A DNA stretch of 64,000 nucleotides. Origin: CAZHFW01 sp964531675 (GTDB taxonomy: Bacteria > Planctomycetota > Phycisphaerae > Phycisphaerales > UBA1924). Shown in pieces: positions 47,062 to 56,932 of the stretch; within the stretch, counting starts at the first letter, position 1; each line of letters begins with the position of its first letter. Under the pieces are notes generated by a model. It worked only from the letters and a program-made list of their open reading frames with translations, did no database searches and was not told the origin of the DNA. Location: the NCBI GenBank assembly GCA_964531675.1, contig CAZHFW010000016.1:19032-83031 (forward strand), given 5' to 3'. The position numbers and the translations under genes were made by a program.

Positions 47062-48204
47062 ATGCTCCACGTGCTGCCCATCGCGTCGCTCGCGTGCGCA
47101 CTGGCCGCCACGCCCGAGCCCGTCCGCATCGACCTCGACGCCGATGTCGCGCGCCAGGTCGTCGTCGACCGCGAGACCAACGTCTACCTCGGACACGTCT
47201 CCACGATCCTGCTCGATGACCACAAGACCTTGCTCTGCACCTATCCCAAAGGCCACGGCAATGGCCCGATCGTTCTGAAACGCTCCGACGATGGCGGCCG
47301 CACCTGGTCGGACCGCCTGCCCACGCCCGCAAGCTGGCAAACAAGCCTAGAAACGCCCACCATCTTCTCGATGGGCCAAGGCGAGCAAGGCCAATCACTC
47401 ATCCTCTTCTCGGGCCTCTACCCCATCCGCGCCGCCCGCTCCCAAGACTCGGGCGCGCACTGGACCGAACTCGCCCCCATCGGCGACTTCGGCGGAATCG
47501 TCGCCATGGGAGGCGTCGCCCGCACCGGACCGCACGATCACACCGCGTTCTTCCACGATGATGGCCGCTTCATCGCAAGCCAGCCCAAGAAGCCCTCAAC
47601 GCCGGGCGCCAAGCCCCCCACCACCTTCACGCTCTACCAGACCGACACGCACGACGACGGCACAACCTGGTCCGCGCCCCGCGCGATCTGGTCAGGCTCC
47701 GACATCCACCTCTGCGAACCAGGCGTCGTCTTCTCGCCCGACCACAAAGCCATCGCGCTCCTGCTGCGTGAGAACCGCCGGATCAAACCCTCCCACATCA
47801 TGCTCTCGACGGACAACGCCCAAAGCTGGTCCGCTCCGCGCGAGATGAGCCCCGAACTCACAGGCGATCGTCACATCGCTCGCTACGCACCCGACGGCCG
47901 TCTGGTCGTGACGTTCCGATGCATGCGCCAAGACGACCCCTGGAAAGGCGACTGGGTCGCATGGATCGGCACCTGGGATCAACTCGTCTCAACCACGCGC
48001 GATGAACGCGCCGACGCGCCCTACCTCGTCAGGCTCAAGGACAACCTCACCGACTGGGACTGCGCCTACGCCGGACTCGAATGCCTCCCCGACGGCACGT
48101 TCGTCGCGACAACCTACGGCACATGGACCGCGGGACAAAAGCCCTTCATCCTCAGCGTCCGCTTCCCGCTCGCCGACCTCGACGCGCTCGCGGGCAAGCA
48201 CTGA
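47062..48204 (+). CDS. Sialidase-like exo-glycosidase (BNR/Asp-box protein)
   Basis: This 380-residue protein has at least three Asp-box motifs (SDDGGRTW, DSGAHW, DDGTTW, TDNAQSW-like), spaced as blades of a six-bladed propeller. It has GHVSTILLDDHKTLLCTYPKGHG near the start. It resembles planctomycete sialidase-like families annotated as exo-alpha-sialidase; the Arg triad and Asp nucleophile were not identified with confidence. The ATG at 47062 gives a signal-like start (MLHVLPIASLACALA). Lies 50 bases after the META lipoprotein. Confidence 0.7.
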   Translation: MLHVLPIASLACALAATPEPVRIDLDADVARQVVVDRETNVYLGHVSTILLDDHKTLLCTYPKGHGNGPIVLKRSDDGGRTWSDRLPTPASWQTSLETPTIFSMGQGEQGQSLILFSGLYPIRAARSQDSGAHWTELAPIGDFGGIVAMGGVARTGPHDHTAFFHDDGRFIASQPKKPSTPGAKPPTTFTLYQTDTHDDGTTWSAPRAIWSGSDIHLCEPGVVFSPDHKAIALLLRENRRIKPSHIMLSTDNAQSWSAPREMSPELTGDRHIARYAPDGRLVVTFRCMRQDDPWKGDWVAWIGTWDQLVSTTRDERADAPYLVRLKDNLTDWDCAYAGLECLPDGTFVATTYGTWTAGQKPFILSVRFPLADLDALAGKH

Positions 48205-48222
48205 ACGCCGCACCACGACGAC

Positions 48223-49116
48223 TCACAAGCCCAGCGCCTGCTCCGGATCGGCGTACACCGTGGGCCTGCCGCTCGCGTTCTCCGCCTTCACATCCGCGGG
48301 CACGTTTGACCCGCCCAGCGCGCGGGGAAACTCCTTGCCCGCAAGCGGCGCGACATGCCCATCCGCAAACGCGCTGTTGGCCGCACCTTGCTTCCCGGGA
48401 TGGCGATACCCGATCCTGCTGTTGGTCATGCCGATCTGATTGTCGCGCTGCCGCCCCGCGTAGAGACCGTCCGCGATCGCGATGAGCTGCGTCGGCCTCG
48501 CAAACGCGCTGAGCTTGGTCTGCTTGATCGTGAGCCCCTCGGTGCTCAGCCCATAGCCCACGCTCCCCGTGTAGTACAAGTCAGGCGTCACGCTCGCGAC
48601 GCCGCCGATCGGGTTGTCCGCGTTGATCCAGTACGACACGCGGATGATCTTGTTGAAGCTCCGCTCCGGAATCGTCTGCGGCACATTCGCGCTCCCCGTG
48701 CGCGCAAAGGGCCAATCAAGCCACCCCTTCGGATTGTTCGGATCCGCCCCGGTCTGCCCCGACGCCACGCCCGCGACATCAAACGTGTCCGGGCAATAGA
48801 ACGGATTGGAGACTTTGCCCTGCAGGCCCGTCATGTACCCGTCGCGATCCAGAATCGGACCCCATCCATCCAAAGGCACCCCGGCGCCGCCATCGGTGCC
48901 GATCATGTTGTACGACGGAATCACGCCTTCCTTGTTGTCGTTGTTGTAGAGCACCAGCCCCTGCCCGATGCCACGCAGATTGGCCTGGCACGCAACCGCC
49001 CGCGCCGTCCGCCGCGCCTGCCCCAACGCGGGAAGCAAAATCCCGATGAGCAGCGCAATGATGGCGATGACGACCAACAGTTCGATGAGTGTGAATGCTC
49101 GGCGCATGACCCGCAT
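48223..49116 (-). CDS. DUF1559-type pseudopilin (H-X9-DG)
   Basis: This is a 297-residue protein with prepilin-like N-terminus RRAFTLIELLVVIAIIALLI, then the C-terminal domain of DUF1559-like pseudopilins ending around GYRHPGKQGAANSAFADGHV (H...DG motif). Planctomycetes have very many of these. It is probably cleaved by a prepilin peptidase and exported. ATG at 49116 or 49107; the longer frame from 49236 is not prepilin-like. It converges with the sialidase-like gene. Confidence 0.85.
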   Translation of the reverse strand: MRVMRRAFTLIELLVVIAIIALLIGILLPALGQARRTARAVACQANLRGIGQGLVLYNNDNKEGVIPSYNMIGTDGGAGVPLDGWGPILDRDGYMTGLQGKVSNPFYCPDTFDVAGVASGQTGADPNNPKGWLDWPFARTGSANVPQTIPERSFNKIIRVSYWINADNPIGGVASVTPDLYYTGSVGYGLSTEGLTIKQTKLSAFARPTQLIAIADGLYAGRQRDNQIGMTNSRIGYRHPGKQGAANSAFADGHVAPLAGKEFPRALGGSNVPADVKAENASGRPTVYADPEQALGL

Positions 49117-49141
49117 GCTACCAAGGCTTCCCGCGGGGTGT

Positions 49142-49684
49142 TCAGCCCGTCGAACGCCGCCGAACCAGTCCAAGCCCGCAGACCGCGCCGACACCGAGCA
49201 CGCCCGGCGCAGGCACCGGCTCAAACCCGACATCATCCAGATACACCTTCACGCCCGCCGCGTTCGACGAAGGCGCATTCAGATAAAGCCTGAACTCCGT
49301 GCTCCTCGTGAACAGCGCCGCAAACGGCGAGAAATCGATCTTCGTCCAAACGCCCGGCGCAATCGTCGGCACCGTCAAGAAACTCCTGCCCGCCGCGACG
49401 TCGAAGAACGCGTTCGCCGGGAGCGCCGTGTCCAGAAAGAGCCAGAAGGACACGTTCACCGGCCCGTTGACCATCGGAAACGTCTGATACGCGATGGTCG
49501 TGCCGGTCGTCACAGGCACCGTGAACTGCAGCGCCCCCGCGCCGGAGTGCACCACGCCCGTCGACCACGCCGCCGACGCAGGCCGCGTGAACTGCCAGCC
49601 CGTCAGCCCATCTTCAAAGCCCGGATTGACAACCACCGCGCCAAACGCGCCGCTCACCGCTGCCGCCGCCACGAGTCCGACCAC
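49142..49684 (-). CDS. Secreted carbohydrate-binding-like protein with C-terminal sorting tail
   Basis: The protein is 180 residues from a GTG start, with signal peptide MVGLVAAAAVSGAFGA. The core begins VVNPGFEDGLTGWQF, a typical start of jelly-roll carbohydrate-binding modules (CBM4/9-like), with YQTFPMVNGPVNVSFWLFLD and YLDDVGFEPVP near the end. The tail PAPGVLGVGAVCGLGLVRRR is PEP-CTERM-like. It lies 26 bases upstream of the pseudopilin gene on the same strand. Start is uncertain. Confidence 0.65.
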   Translation of the reverse strand: MVGLVAAAAVSGAFGAVVVNPGFEDGLTGWQFTRPASAAWSTGVVHSGAGALQFTVPVTTGTTIAYQTFPMVNGPVNVSFWLFLDTALPANAFFDVAAGRSFLTVPTIAPGVWTKIDFSPFAALFTRSTEFRLYLNAPSSNAAGVKVYLDDVGFEPVPAPGVLGVGAVCGLGLVRRRSTG

Positions 49685-49776
49685 GCCCCACCCCCGCTTT
49701 CAGCGCAGCAGACGACCCATCCTGCATGCACATCGCAAATATGCACGCAATTCCCGGATTTGCCATCCAAGTGGCT

Positions 49777-50409
49777 TTAGAAACCCCGCACCGACTCGAG
49801 CATCGCCCGCCCGCGGGCCTCGATCGCCTCAAATCGCCCCGCCGCGATGTCCGCAGGGTCGAACAGGGTGTTCACGAACCCGACCGCAAACGCACCCGCC
49901 TTGAGGTACGCGCCCGCGGTCTCCGCCGTCACCCCCGCCGTGGGCACGATCTTCAGGAAAGGCAAAGGCCCCATCGTCTGCGCCACCCACACAGGCCCGA
50001 CGCCGGGCGCCGGAAAGAGCTTCTGGAGCTGGGCCCCCGCGCGATGCGCCCGCAGCATCTCCGTCGGTGTCGCGCATCCGGGCATCATCGCGACGTTCAG
50101 CCGCTTGGCTTCCTCGATCACCGCCTCATCGACCACCGGCGAGACCAGGAACCGAGCCCCCGCCGCCACCGCCTCGCGGGCGTCCTCCACCGTCAGCACC
50201 GTTCCAGCACCAACCACGATCCCGCGCTTCTGCGCAAACTCGCGCAGGAGCGTCATCGCGCCGGGAATCGTGAGCGTGAACTCGCACACGACAAACCCCG
50301 CCCGCACCGCCGCATCCATCGCCTTGCGGGCCGCGTCCGTGTCATTGGTCCGCAAAATCGCCGAAGCCCGGGCCGTCTTGAAGAGCGCAACAAAGTCATT
50401 CGGAGTCAC
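49777..50409 (-). CDS. eda: 2-keto-3-deoxy-6-phosphogluconate aldolase
   Basis: This 210-residue class I aldolase cleaves KDPG (or KHG) to pyruvate and glyceraldehyde-3-phosphate. E43 (CEFTLTIPGA) and Schiff-base K130 (QKLFPAP) are present, with GAGTVLT and SP motifs between. The start is GTG 50409, preceded by GGAGG at about 8 bases. The sequence between the active-site lysine and FLKIVPTAGV is a little unusual compared with E. coli Eda, so the exact substrate is less certain than the family. Confidence 0.85.
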   Translation of the reverse strand: MTPNDFVALFKTARASAILRTNDTDAARKAMDAAVRAGFVVCEFTLTIPGAMTLLREFAQKRGIVVGAGTVLTVEDAREAVAAGARFLVSPVVDEAVIEEAKRLNVAMMPGCATPTEMLRAHRAGAQLQKLFPAPGVGPVWVAQTMGPLPFLKIVPTAGVTAETAGAYLKAGAFAVGFVNTLFDPADIAAGRFEAIEARGRAMLESVRGF

Positions 50410-50493
50410 GGGGCATCCTCCACCAGTCCTCAAACACTCCCCTCGGCCTGTAGGCACCAGTCCATGGCCCACGCCCCACAGCCTTCGGCCCAC

Positions 50494-50535
50494 GGCCTAT
50501 GGCCTATGGCCTACGGCCTCTGGCCTCTGGCCTCT
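50494..50535. repeat. 7-bp tandem repeat next to the sucC stop
   Basis: Six units of GGCCT plus two variable bases (GGCCTAT, GGCCTAT, GGCCTAC, then three GGCCTCT) end one base before the sucC stop codon. A degenerate unit lies just before. Confidence 0.85.
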
Positions 50536-50536
50536 C

Positions 50537-51775
<1,239 letters not shown>

Positions 51776-51860
51776 CGCGGAAAGCCTTTCCAAGGCCCGG
51801 GCCGATACGCCCGGGGTCTCCATCGTACACGACCCAAACCGCCCGGGAAGGCCCCGCGCT

Positions 51861-52508
51861 TCACTCCATCCCCAGCGCCCGGGACAGCTCGCCCACGCTG
51901 CGAACCACCCGTTCCGCCCCCGCCGCCTCCAGCTTTTCCACCGGGTGGGCGCCCCACGCCACGCCGATCGTCCGCACCCCCGCCGCCCGTCCCATCTCGA
52001 TGTCGAACGTCGAATCCCCCACCACCACCGCGCCCGACGCTCTGGCCCCCATGAGCTTCAGCGCGTGCAGCGCCGGCTCCGGATGAGGCTTGTGATTGTC
52101 CACCTGATCCGACCCCACCACCAGCGCCAGATGCCGCCTGATCCCCACACCCGCGCAGTCCGCCTCCGCGGGCCTGGTGTGCTTGCTCGTCACCACCGCG
52201 CTGCGCACGCCCCGCGCCACCAGCAACTCGAGCAGCGCCGGCACACCCGCAAACGCCCGCACCAGTTCCGGCGCCCGCTCGGCATAGACCCGCCGGTACG
52301 TCGCGATCACATCGGGCGCAACCGCGCCCGCCCGCGCATCGAGCATCCCCACCGACTTCTCCAGAGGCACACCCATGAGCGCCACCACGCGTTCCCGCGC
52401 CGGCGCCGCAAACCCGTGCGCCTCCATCGCGCCCGCCATGCTCGCGACGATGCACGCCGTCGAATCCGTCAGCGTCCCGTCCAGATCAAACAGCACATGC
52501 TCGAACAT
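51861..52508 (-). CDS. HAD-family phosphatase (phosphoglycolate phosphatase-like)
   Basis: This 215-residue HAD hydrolase has motif I DLDGTLTDS, motif II VVTSKHTRP, motif III lysine in KPHPEPALHA and motif IV VVVGDSTFDIEMGRAAG. A helical cap lies between I and II, as in Gph/PGP or pyrophosphatase PpaX. The substrate is not determined. It begins 9 bases after the acr3 stop, so it is probably the last gene of the arsenic operon, although a detox role is not implied by family. Confidence 0.85.
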   Translation of the reverse strand: MFEHVLFDLDGTLTDSTACIVASMAGAMEAHGFAAPARERVVALMGVPLEKSVGMLDARAGAVAPDVIATYRRVYAERAPELVRAFAGVPALLELLVARGVRSAVVTSKHTRPAEADCAGVGIRRHLALVVGSDQVDNHKPHPEPALHALKLMGARASGAVVVGDSTFDIEMGRAAGVRTIGVAWGAHPVEKLEAAGAERVVRSVGELSRALGME

Positions 52509-52517
52509 CCCGCCAGT

Positions 52518-53579
52518 CTATCGGGCAAGGCCGAACCACGACCGCCCGAGCCGCCGCGACACGCCCACCAGAAGCACCAGCGCAGGCACCTCGACCAAGG
52601 GCCCCACCACCGCCGCCAGCGCCGTCCCCGACGTGATCCCGAACACCGCGATCGCCACCGCGATCGCCAGCTCGAAGTTGTTCCCGCTCGCGGTAAACGC
52701 CAGCGTCGCGCAGCGCGGATAGTCCGCCCCCGCCCGCCGCGCCAGCGCAAAGGCCGCGAAGAACATGATCCCGAAATACAGCACCAGGGGCAGCGCGATC
52801 CGCAGAAGATCCATGGGCAGCGCCAGAATCCGATCGCCCTTCAGGCTGAACATCACCACAATCGTGAACAGCAGCGCCGCCAGCGTCACCGGCGCGATCC
52901 GCGGCAGGAACCGCTCCTGATACCACGCCTCCCCCTTCCACCGCCGGAGCACAAACCTTGTCAGCACGCCCGCCGCAAATGGCACGCCCAGATACAACGC
53001 CACGCTCCCGAAGATCTCACCCACCGACACCCGCACCTCCGCGCCGGCGAGCCCCAGCGCCGGAGGCAGCCACCCCATGAAGAACCACGCGTACACGCCG
53101 AAGAACAGCACCTGAAAAATGCTGTTGAACGCCACCAGCCCCGCCGCATACTCCGCGCTCCCGCCCGCCAGATCGTTCCACACCAGCACCATCGCGATGC
53201 ACCGCGCCAGCCCCACCAGAATCAGCCCGAGCATGTACTCGGGCTTGTCGTGCAAAAGCAGCGCCGCCAGCGCGAACATCAGCACCGGGCCGACCACCCA
53301 GTTCAGGACCAGCGACACCAAGAGCACCCGCCAATCGCGGAACACCCGGGGAAGCTCCTCATACCGCACCTTCGCCAAAGGCGGGTACATCATGAGGATC
53401 AGCCCCGCCGCGATCGGCAGGTTCGTCGTCCCCACGCTCACGCGCCCGATCGCCTCGCGGATTCCGGGCGCGAGCTTTCCAAGCAGCACGCCCAGCCCCA
53501 TCGCCAGGAAGATCCAGAGCGTCAGGTTGCGGTCCAGAAACGAAAGCCGCCGCCCCGAGCCGCAATCCTGCGCTTCCAT
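52518..53579 (-). CDS. acr3: ACR3-family arsenite efflux transporter
   Basis: This 353-residue membrane protein has about ten helices. ACR3/BASS landmarks are MMYPPLAKVRYEEL, NWVVGPVLMFALA, LVGLARCIAMVLVWNDLAGG with the conserved Cys, and FTASGNNFELAIAVAIAVFG. It exports arsenite by proton antiport. It follows arsM by 3 bases and precedes a HAD gene. Confidence 0.95.
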   Translation of the reverse strand: MEAQDCGSGRRLSFLDRNLTLWIFLAMGLGVLLGKLAPGIREAIGRVSVGTTNLPIAAGLILMMYPPLAKVRYEELPRVFRDWRVLLVSLVLNWVVGPVLMFALAALLLHDKPEYMLGLILVGLARCIAMVLVWNDLAGGSAEYAAGLVAFNSIFQVLFFGVYAWFFMGWLPPALGLAGAEVRVSVGEIFGSVALYLGVPFAAGVLTRFVLRRWKGEAWYQERFLPRIAPVTLAALLFTIVVMFSLKGDRILALPMDLLRIALPLVLYFGIMFFAAFALARRAGADYPRCATLAFTASGNNFELAIAVAIAVFGITSGTALAAVVGPLVEVPALVLLVGVSRRLGRSWFGLAR

Positions 53580-53582
53580 CGC

Positions 53583-54545
53583 TCAAGGCCTCCGCGCCGA
53601 GATGTCCAGACTGGTCACGAAGTCCGAAGGCTTGGTCCCCGCCGGCAGCGCCGCGATGATCTTCCGATACAGCGGATCCTCCCAGTTGGTCATCGCCTCG
53701 ATGTACTCGGGCTTCCCACGAAGCTCGATCGACTCGAAGCCCGCCTCGGTCATCTGCCGGCGCGTCTCCTCCACCAGCACCGCCCCCGCGACGCACCCCA
53801 CCAGCGCCTCCACGTCCCGCCGCACGCTCTCAGGCAAAGGCCGCAACAGCGCCAGATCCGACACCGCGACCCGCCCGCCAGGCTTCAGCACCCGCGCGAT
53901 CTCACGCCACACGCCCGCCTTGTCGGGCGACAGATTGAGCACGCAGTTGGAGATCACCACGTCCACGCTCGCGTCCGCCACCGGCAGATGCTCGATCTCC
54001 CCAAGCCGGAACTCCACGTTGTTCAAGCCCGACTGCTCCCGATACGTCGGCACAAACCCCCGCGCCTTGCTCAGCATCTCGGGCGTCATGTCCACGCCGA
54101 TCACCCGCCCCGCCGCGCCCACCTTCGGGCCCGCGACAAAGCAGTCAAAGCCGCCGCCCGATCCCAGATCGAGCACCACCTCGCCGGGCTTCAGCGCCGC
54201 CAGACCCGTGGGATTGCCGCACGAAAGCCCCATGTTCGCGCCCTCGGGCGTCGCCGCCAGATCGCCCTTGGAATAGCCGATCGCCGCCGCAAGCTGCTCG
54301 GGACTGAACGACACCGGTCCACAGCAGCCGCCGCCCCCAGAGCTGCCGCCCGCCGCGCCGCCGCAGCAGCCCGAAGTCGCGGGCTCCGCGCCCACCGACC
54401 ACACGCCGCTCTGCGCGATCTTCGCATAGCCCTCACGCACCTTCTCGCGAAGGGTCCCAGACTCAGGCGCCGCCGTCGACACTCCGGCCTTCTCGCCACC
54501 ACAGCAGCCCGGTCCGCAGCACGATTCAGACTTCGACCCGTTCAT
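53583..54545 (-). CDS. arsM: Arsenite methyltransferase
   Basis: This 320-residue SAM-dependent enzyme methylates As(III). SAM motif VLDLGSGGGFDCF; conserved arsenite-binding cysteines appear as C109 (LSCGNP), C201 (SNCVLNL) and C251 (GCVAGA), in line with the CmArsM triad. The N-terminus is unusually Cys-rich (SCCGPGCCGG, GCCGG, GGCCGPV), probably extra metalloid binding. The start overlaps the arsC stop by 4 bases (ATGA). Confidence 0.95.
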   Translation of the reverse strand: MNGSKSESCCGPGCCGGEKAGVSTAAPESGTLREKVREGYAKIAQSGVWSVGAEPATSGCCGGAAGGSSGGGGCCGPVSFSPEQLAAAIGYSKGDLAATPEGANMGLSCGNPTGLAALKPGEVVLDLGSGGGFDCFVAGPKVGAAGRVIGVDMTPEMLSKARGFVPTYREQSGLNNVEFRLGEIEHLPVADASVDVVISNCVLNLSPDKAGVWREIARVLKPGGRVAVSDLALLRPLPESVRRDVEALVGCVAGAVLVEETRRQMTEAGFESIELRGKPEYIEAMTNWEDPLYRKIIAALPAGTKPSDFVTSLDISARRP

Positions 54546-55003
54546 CGCAGACTCCTTCCCCCAGCCGCCAATCCCAGACCCTCGGGCAACGACTCCACGA
54601 ACGCGCGGATCTGGTCCCGCACGCGCCGGAAGTGCTCCATCGCTTCTTCTTCGTCCCTCGCGTCCCGCGCCAAAAACGGCGGATCCTCGAACCCCACATG
54701 CACCATCCGCGCCCCCGCCAGCACCGGGCACGCCTCGCGGGCGCTGTCGCACACCGTCACCACCACGTCGAACACGCCGCCGATCTCCTCGGGCCGCTTC
54801 GACCACTGCCCCCCGATGTCCACGCCCGCCTCCGCCATCGCCCGCACCGCGCGAGGATTCACGCTCCCGGGCCGCGTCCCCGCCGAGTGGGCCTCGATCA
54901 CGCCCCCACGCAGCGCCCGCGCCCACCCCTCGGCCATCTGGCTCCGGCACGAGTTCCCCGTGCACAAAAACAGCACACGCAACTTGCGTTCAGCGCTTGC
55001 CAC
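54542..55003 (-). CDS. arsC: Arsenate reductase, low-MW tyrosine-phosphatase type
   Basis: This 153-residue protein reduces As(V) to As(III). The phosphatase loop CTGNSCRS gives C14 and R20. VTVCDSAREACP gives a Cys pair spaced as C82/C89 of the thioredoxin-coupled S. aureus ArsC. The start is GTG 55003, preceded by GGGGGAG; it overlaps the arsR 3' end by 14 bases. In the operon, As(V) is reduced here, then methylated by ArsM or exported by Acr3. Confidence 0.94.
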   Translation of the reverse strand: MASAERKLRVLFLCTGNSCRSQMAEGWARALRGGVIEAHSAGTRPGSVNPRAVRAMAEAGVDIGGQWSKRPEEIGGVFDVVVTVCDSAREACPVLAGARMVHVGFEDPPFLARDARDEEEAMEHFRRVRDQIRAFVESLPEGLGLAAGGRSLR

Positions 55004-55388
55004 AGCACGCTCCCCCCGCCGGCGCACAATGCTCGATCGCATCCGCCAGCGCCCGCAAGACGCCGCACACATGCTCGTACCGCACGTGATACGACACCGA
55101 TCGCCCCGCCCGCTCGGACTCCACCAGCCCGCCACGCTCCAGCACCTGCAGGTGCCTCGACACCACCGAGAAATCCACCGCGCAGCACTCGGCCACCTCG
55201 GTCACCGTGCACGCCCTGCCGCACTTCACCAGACAACCAAAGAGCTCCGCCCTCGTCGGGTCCGCCAGCACCTTGAAGATCTCCGGATCGAGCCGGTCAT
55301 CCACAGGCCGACAGCACGCCGCCGCCTCTTTGGGGGACATGGGCCCCGACGCCCCGGCCTTCCGTGATTTGCGTACTTGCGTCATCAT
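54990..55388 (-). CDS. arsR: ArsR arsenic-responsive repressor
   Basis: This 132-residue ArsR/SmtB repressor has the winged helix LADPTRAELFGCLV, recognition helix VDFSVVSRHLQVLERGG and wing ERAGRSVSYHV. It carries many cysteines: ACCRP near 25, CGRACTVTEVAECC and a tail CAPAGGACC. These give at least one plausible As(III) site. First gene of the operon. The ATG at 55388 (or 55385) nearly coincides with the predicted transcription start, so the transcript is probably leaderless; the operator overlaps the start codon. Confidence 0.94.
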   Translation of the reverse strand: MMTQVRKSRKAGASGPMSPKEAAACCRPVDDRLDPEIFKVLADPTRAELFGCLVKCGRACTVTEVAECCAVDFSVVSRHLQVLERGGLVESERAGRSVSYHVRYEHVCGVLRALADAIEHCAPAGGACCGKR

Positions 55389-55420
55389 GCAAGTATCGGC
55401 CGCCCGCCCCGCCCGGTCAA
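55374..55420 (-). promoter_or_regulatory. ars operon promoter and operator
   Basis: On the minus strand TTGACC (55415-55420) and GATACT (55392-55397) are 17 bases apart, near sigma-70 consensus. The inverted repeat TACTTGC/GCAAGTA (arms 55374-55380 and 55389-55395, 8-base spacer) overlaps the -10 and the first codons of arsR. ArsR binding there would block initiation. Confidence 0.75.
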
Positions 55421-55449
55421 GGCCGAATCAGAAACCGGCCCCGCAACCC

Positions 55450-55497
55450 CAAAAACGCCGAGGGCGTGGCCCGGCTCGCCGCCGATCCACGCCCTCG
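55450..55497 (-). terminator. Terminator of the DUF1579 gene
   Basis: Arms CGAGGGCGTGG (55459-55469) and CCACGCCCTCG (55487-55497) form an 11-bp stem. The minus-strand tail is GCGTTTTTGGGG. Confidence 0.75.
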
Positions 55498-55520
55498 AGG
55501 ACTTCACACCGATCGTCCGC

Positions 55521-56264
55521 TCAGTGCTTGTCGTTGTCCGACTTGTCGTTGTCCTGCTTGTTGTTCTGCTTCTGCTCACGCTTCTCGCTGGCCTTGACGT
55601 CCTTCTTCTCGGCCCGCTTGTAGCTGATCTGCATCATCTTCTGACCCTTGCCGTCGAACATCTCCTGCACGCAGGTGTCCTTGCCGGTCCAGGTCGTGAC
55701 TTCCTTCATGACCATCTTCTGGCCATTGCTCGGATCGGTGCACTCGCCCGAGATCGTCAGCACCTTGCCCGCATCGTCCCACTGGCCGGTCATCATCAGC
55801 ATGCCCGTGCCCATGCTGTCGACCCACATCGACTCCACGCGCTTGTCGGCGTTGTTGTACCCCATCATCCCGGCGCCCTTGAAGCTCATGCCCTCCCAGG
55901 AGCTCTCGAACTCCGAGTGAACGAACCGCCCGCCGAGCGTCATCTTGCAGCTCATCTTCCCGGGCGAAGTCGACTTCACCGAACCGTCGGTGTTGAACTC
56001 CTTCACCTCCGCGATCCACGAGCCCTCGAACTGCTCGAGCAGCTTGTGCTGAGGCCCGGGCGCCGCCGCCTTCATCATGGCCTCCATCGCCGGATCCATC
56101 GCGCCGCCGGGCTGGGCCGCATCGCCCGTCTTCTTGTCCGCCTGCTTCTGGCCCGACACCTGGGCCTGGCGCTCCACCTTCTTCGCAGGCTGCTGCTCGG
56201 CCTGCCCCATCGCCATCGACGCGCACGCCACCGACGCCAACAACGCCATCGCCATCCGTTTCAT
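55521..56264 (-). CDS. DUF1579-family secreted protein
   Basis: The protein is 247 residues. Signal peptide MKRMAMALLASVACASMAMGQ is followed by a Gln/Lys-rich linker, then a DUF1579 domain: LLEQFEGSWIAEVKEF, GRFVHSEFESSWEG and FDGKGQKMMQISYKR. The tail (about 25 residues) is Lys/Asn/Asp-rich. Function unknown; beta-barrel-like lipocalin-type folds are proposed for the family. Confidence 0.8.
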   Translation of the reverse strand: MKRMAMALLASVACASMAMGQAEQQPAKKVERQAQVSGQKQADKKTGDAAQPGGAMDPAMEAMMKAAAPGPQHKLLEQFEGSWIAEVKEFNTDGSVKSTSPGKMSCKMTLGGRFVHSEFESSWEGMSFKGAGMMGYNNADKRVESMWVDSMGTGMLMMTGQWDDAGKVLTISGECTDPSNGQKMVMKEVTTWTGKDTCVQEMFDGKGQKMMQISYKRAEKKDVKASEKREQKQNNKQDNDKSDNDKH

Positions 56265-56361
56265 GACTGTGCTCCCGGCGGATGCCCCGGGCCGAGTACC
56301 CCCCGGCCCGCGACATCCGTTTCTCGGACCACATCATAACAGCCGCCGACGGCGTATTCGG

Positions 56362-56862
56362 TTAAAGTTTGGGTTTTTCCGCCGCGAACTTCCCCGTCCG
56401 GAAGAACGCACTGGCCACCGCCCCGGGCTTGATCACCACCACCGGAGCATCCACCTCGCCCGTCAGCTCCCCCGCCGCTCCCACCACCACCGGCCCCTTG
56501 GACCGGATCGCCGCGTGCAGCCGCCCCCCCACCTCCACCCCGTCCATCGCCTCGATCGACGCCACCGACGCCCGCGCCGCCGGCTCCACCACCACCATCC
56601 CGCACGTGATCAGCGCCGTCGACTCAGGCAGCGGCGCGGTCTGCGGCGTCACCACCAGATCATCAAAGCACAACCGCTTGTAGCACTTCGAACACGTGCC
56701 CTGCCGCGCATGCGGCGAAACCTCAAACTCCCCGCCGCAGTGATAACACCGCACCCCTCGCGGCCGTGCCGCCAGACTGGTCGGTGAAGTCAAACCCTTG
56801 ACGGGCGCAACATTCCCCGCGAGCTTTCGCGCAATCGACGCCTCGAGCATGGAGCGGGCCAT
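56362..56862 (-). CDS. Zinc-ribbon bactofilin-like protein
   Basis: The protein is 166 residues. An N-terminal zinc ribbon (CYHCGGEF and CSKCYKRLC, CxxC twice) precedes a Gly/Val/Ala-rich region of short beta-strand repeats (GVEVGGRLHAAIRSKGPVVV, GELTGEVDAPVVVI) as in bactofilin beta-helices. GGGAG precedes the ATG at 56862. It is the second of a pair with the bactofilin gene upstream, so the two may co-assemble; the role of the ribbon is unknown. Confidence 0.65.
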   Translation of the reverse strand: MARSMLEASIARKLAGNVAPVKGLTSPTSLAARPRGVRCYHCGGEFEVSPHARQGTCSKCYKRLCFDDLVVTPQTAPLPESTALITCGMVVVEPAARASVASIEAMDGVEVGGRLHAAIRSKGPVVVGAAGELTGEVDAPVVVIKPGAVASAFFRTGKFAAEKPKL

Positions 56863-56932
56863 GGGACATCTCCCAAGGCGGCTCCGCCGCAAGGTGCACC
56901 GTCATTCCGCTCCGCGGAACGTCGATCGTTCT

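Noticed and set aside
51945..55367. A plus-strand open frame of 1140 codons
   Set aside because: It lies antisense to the HAD-acr3-arsM-arsC-arsR genes and is Arg/His/Pro-rich, the usual shadow of high-GC genes on the other strand.
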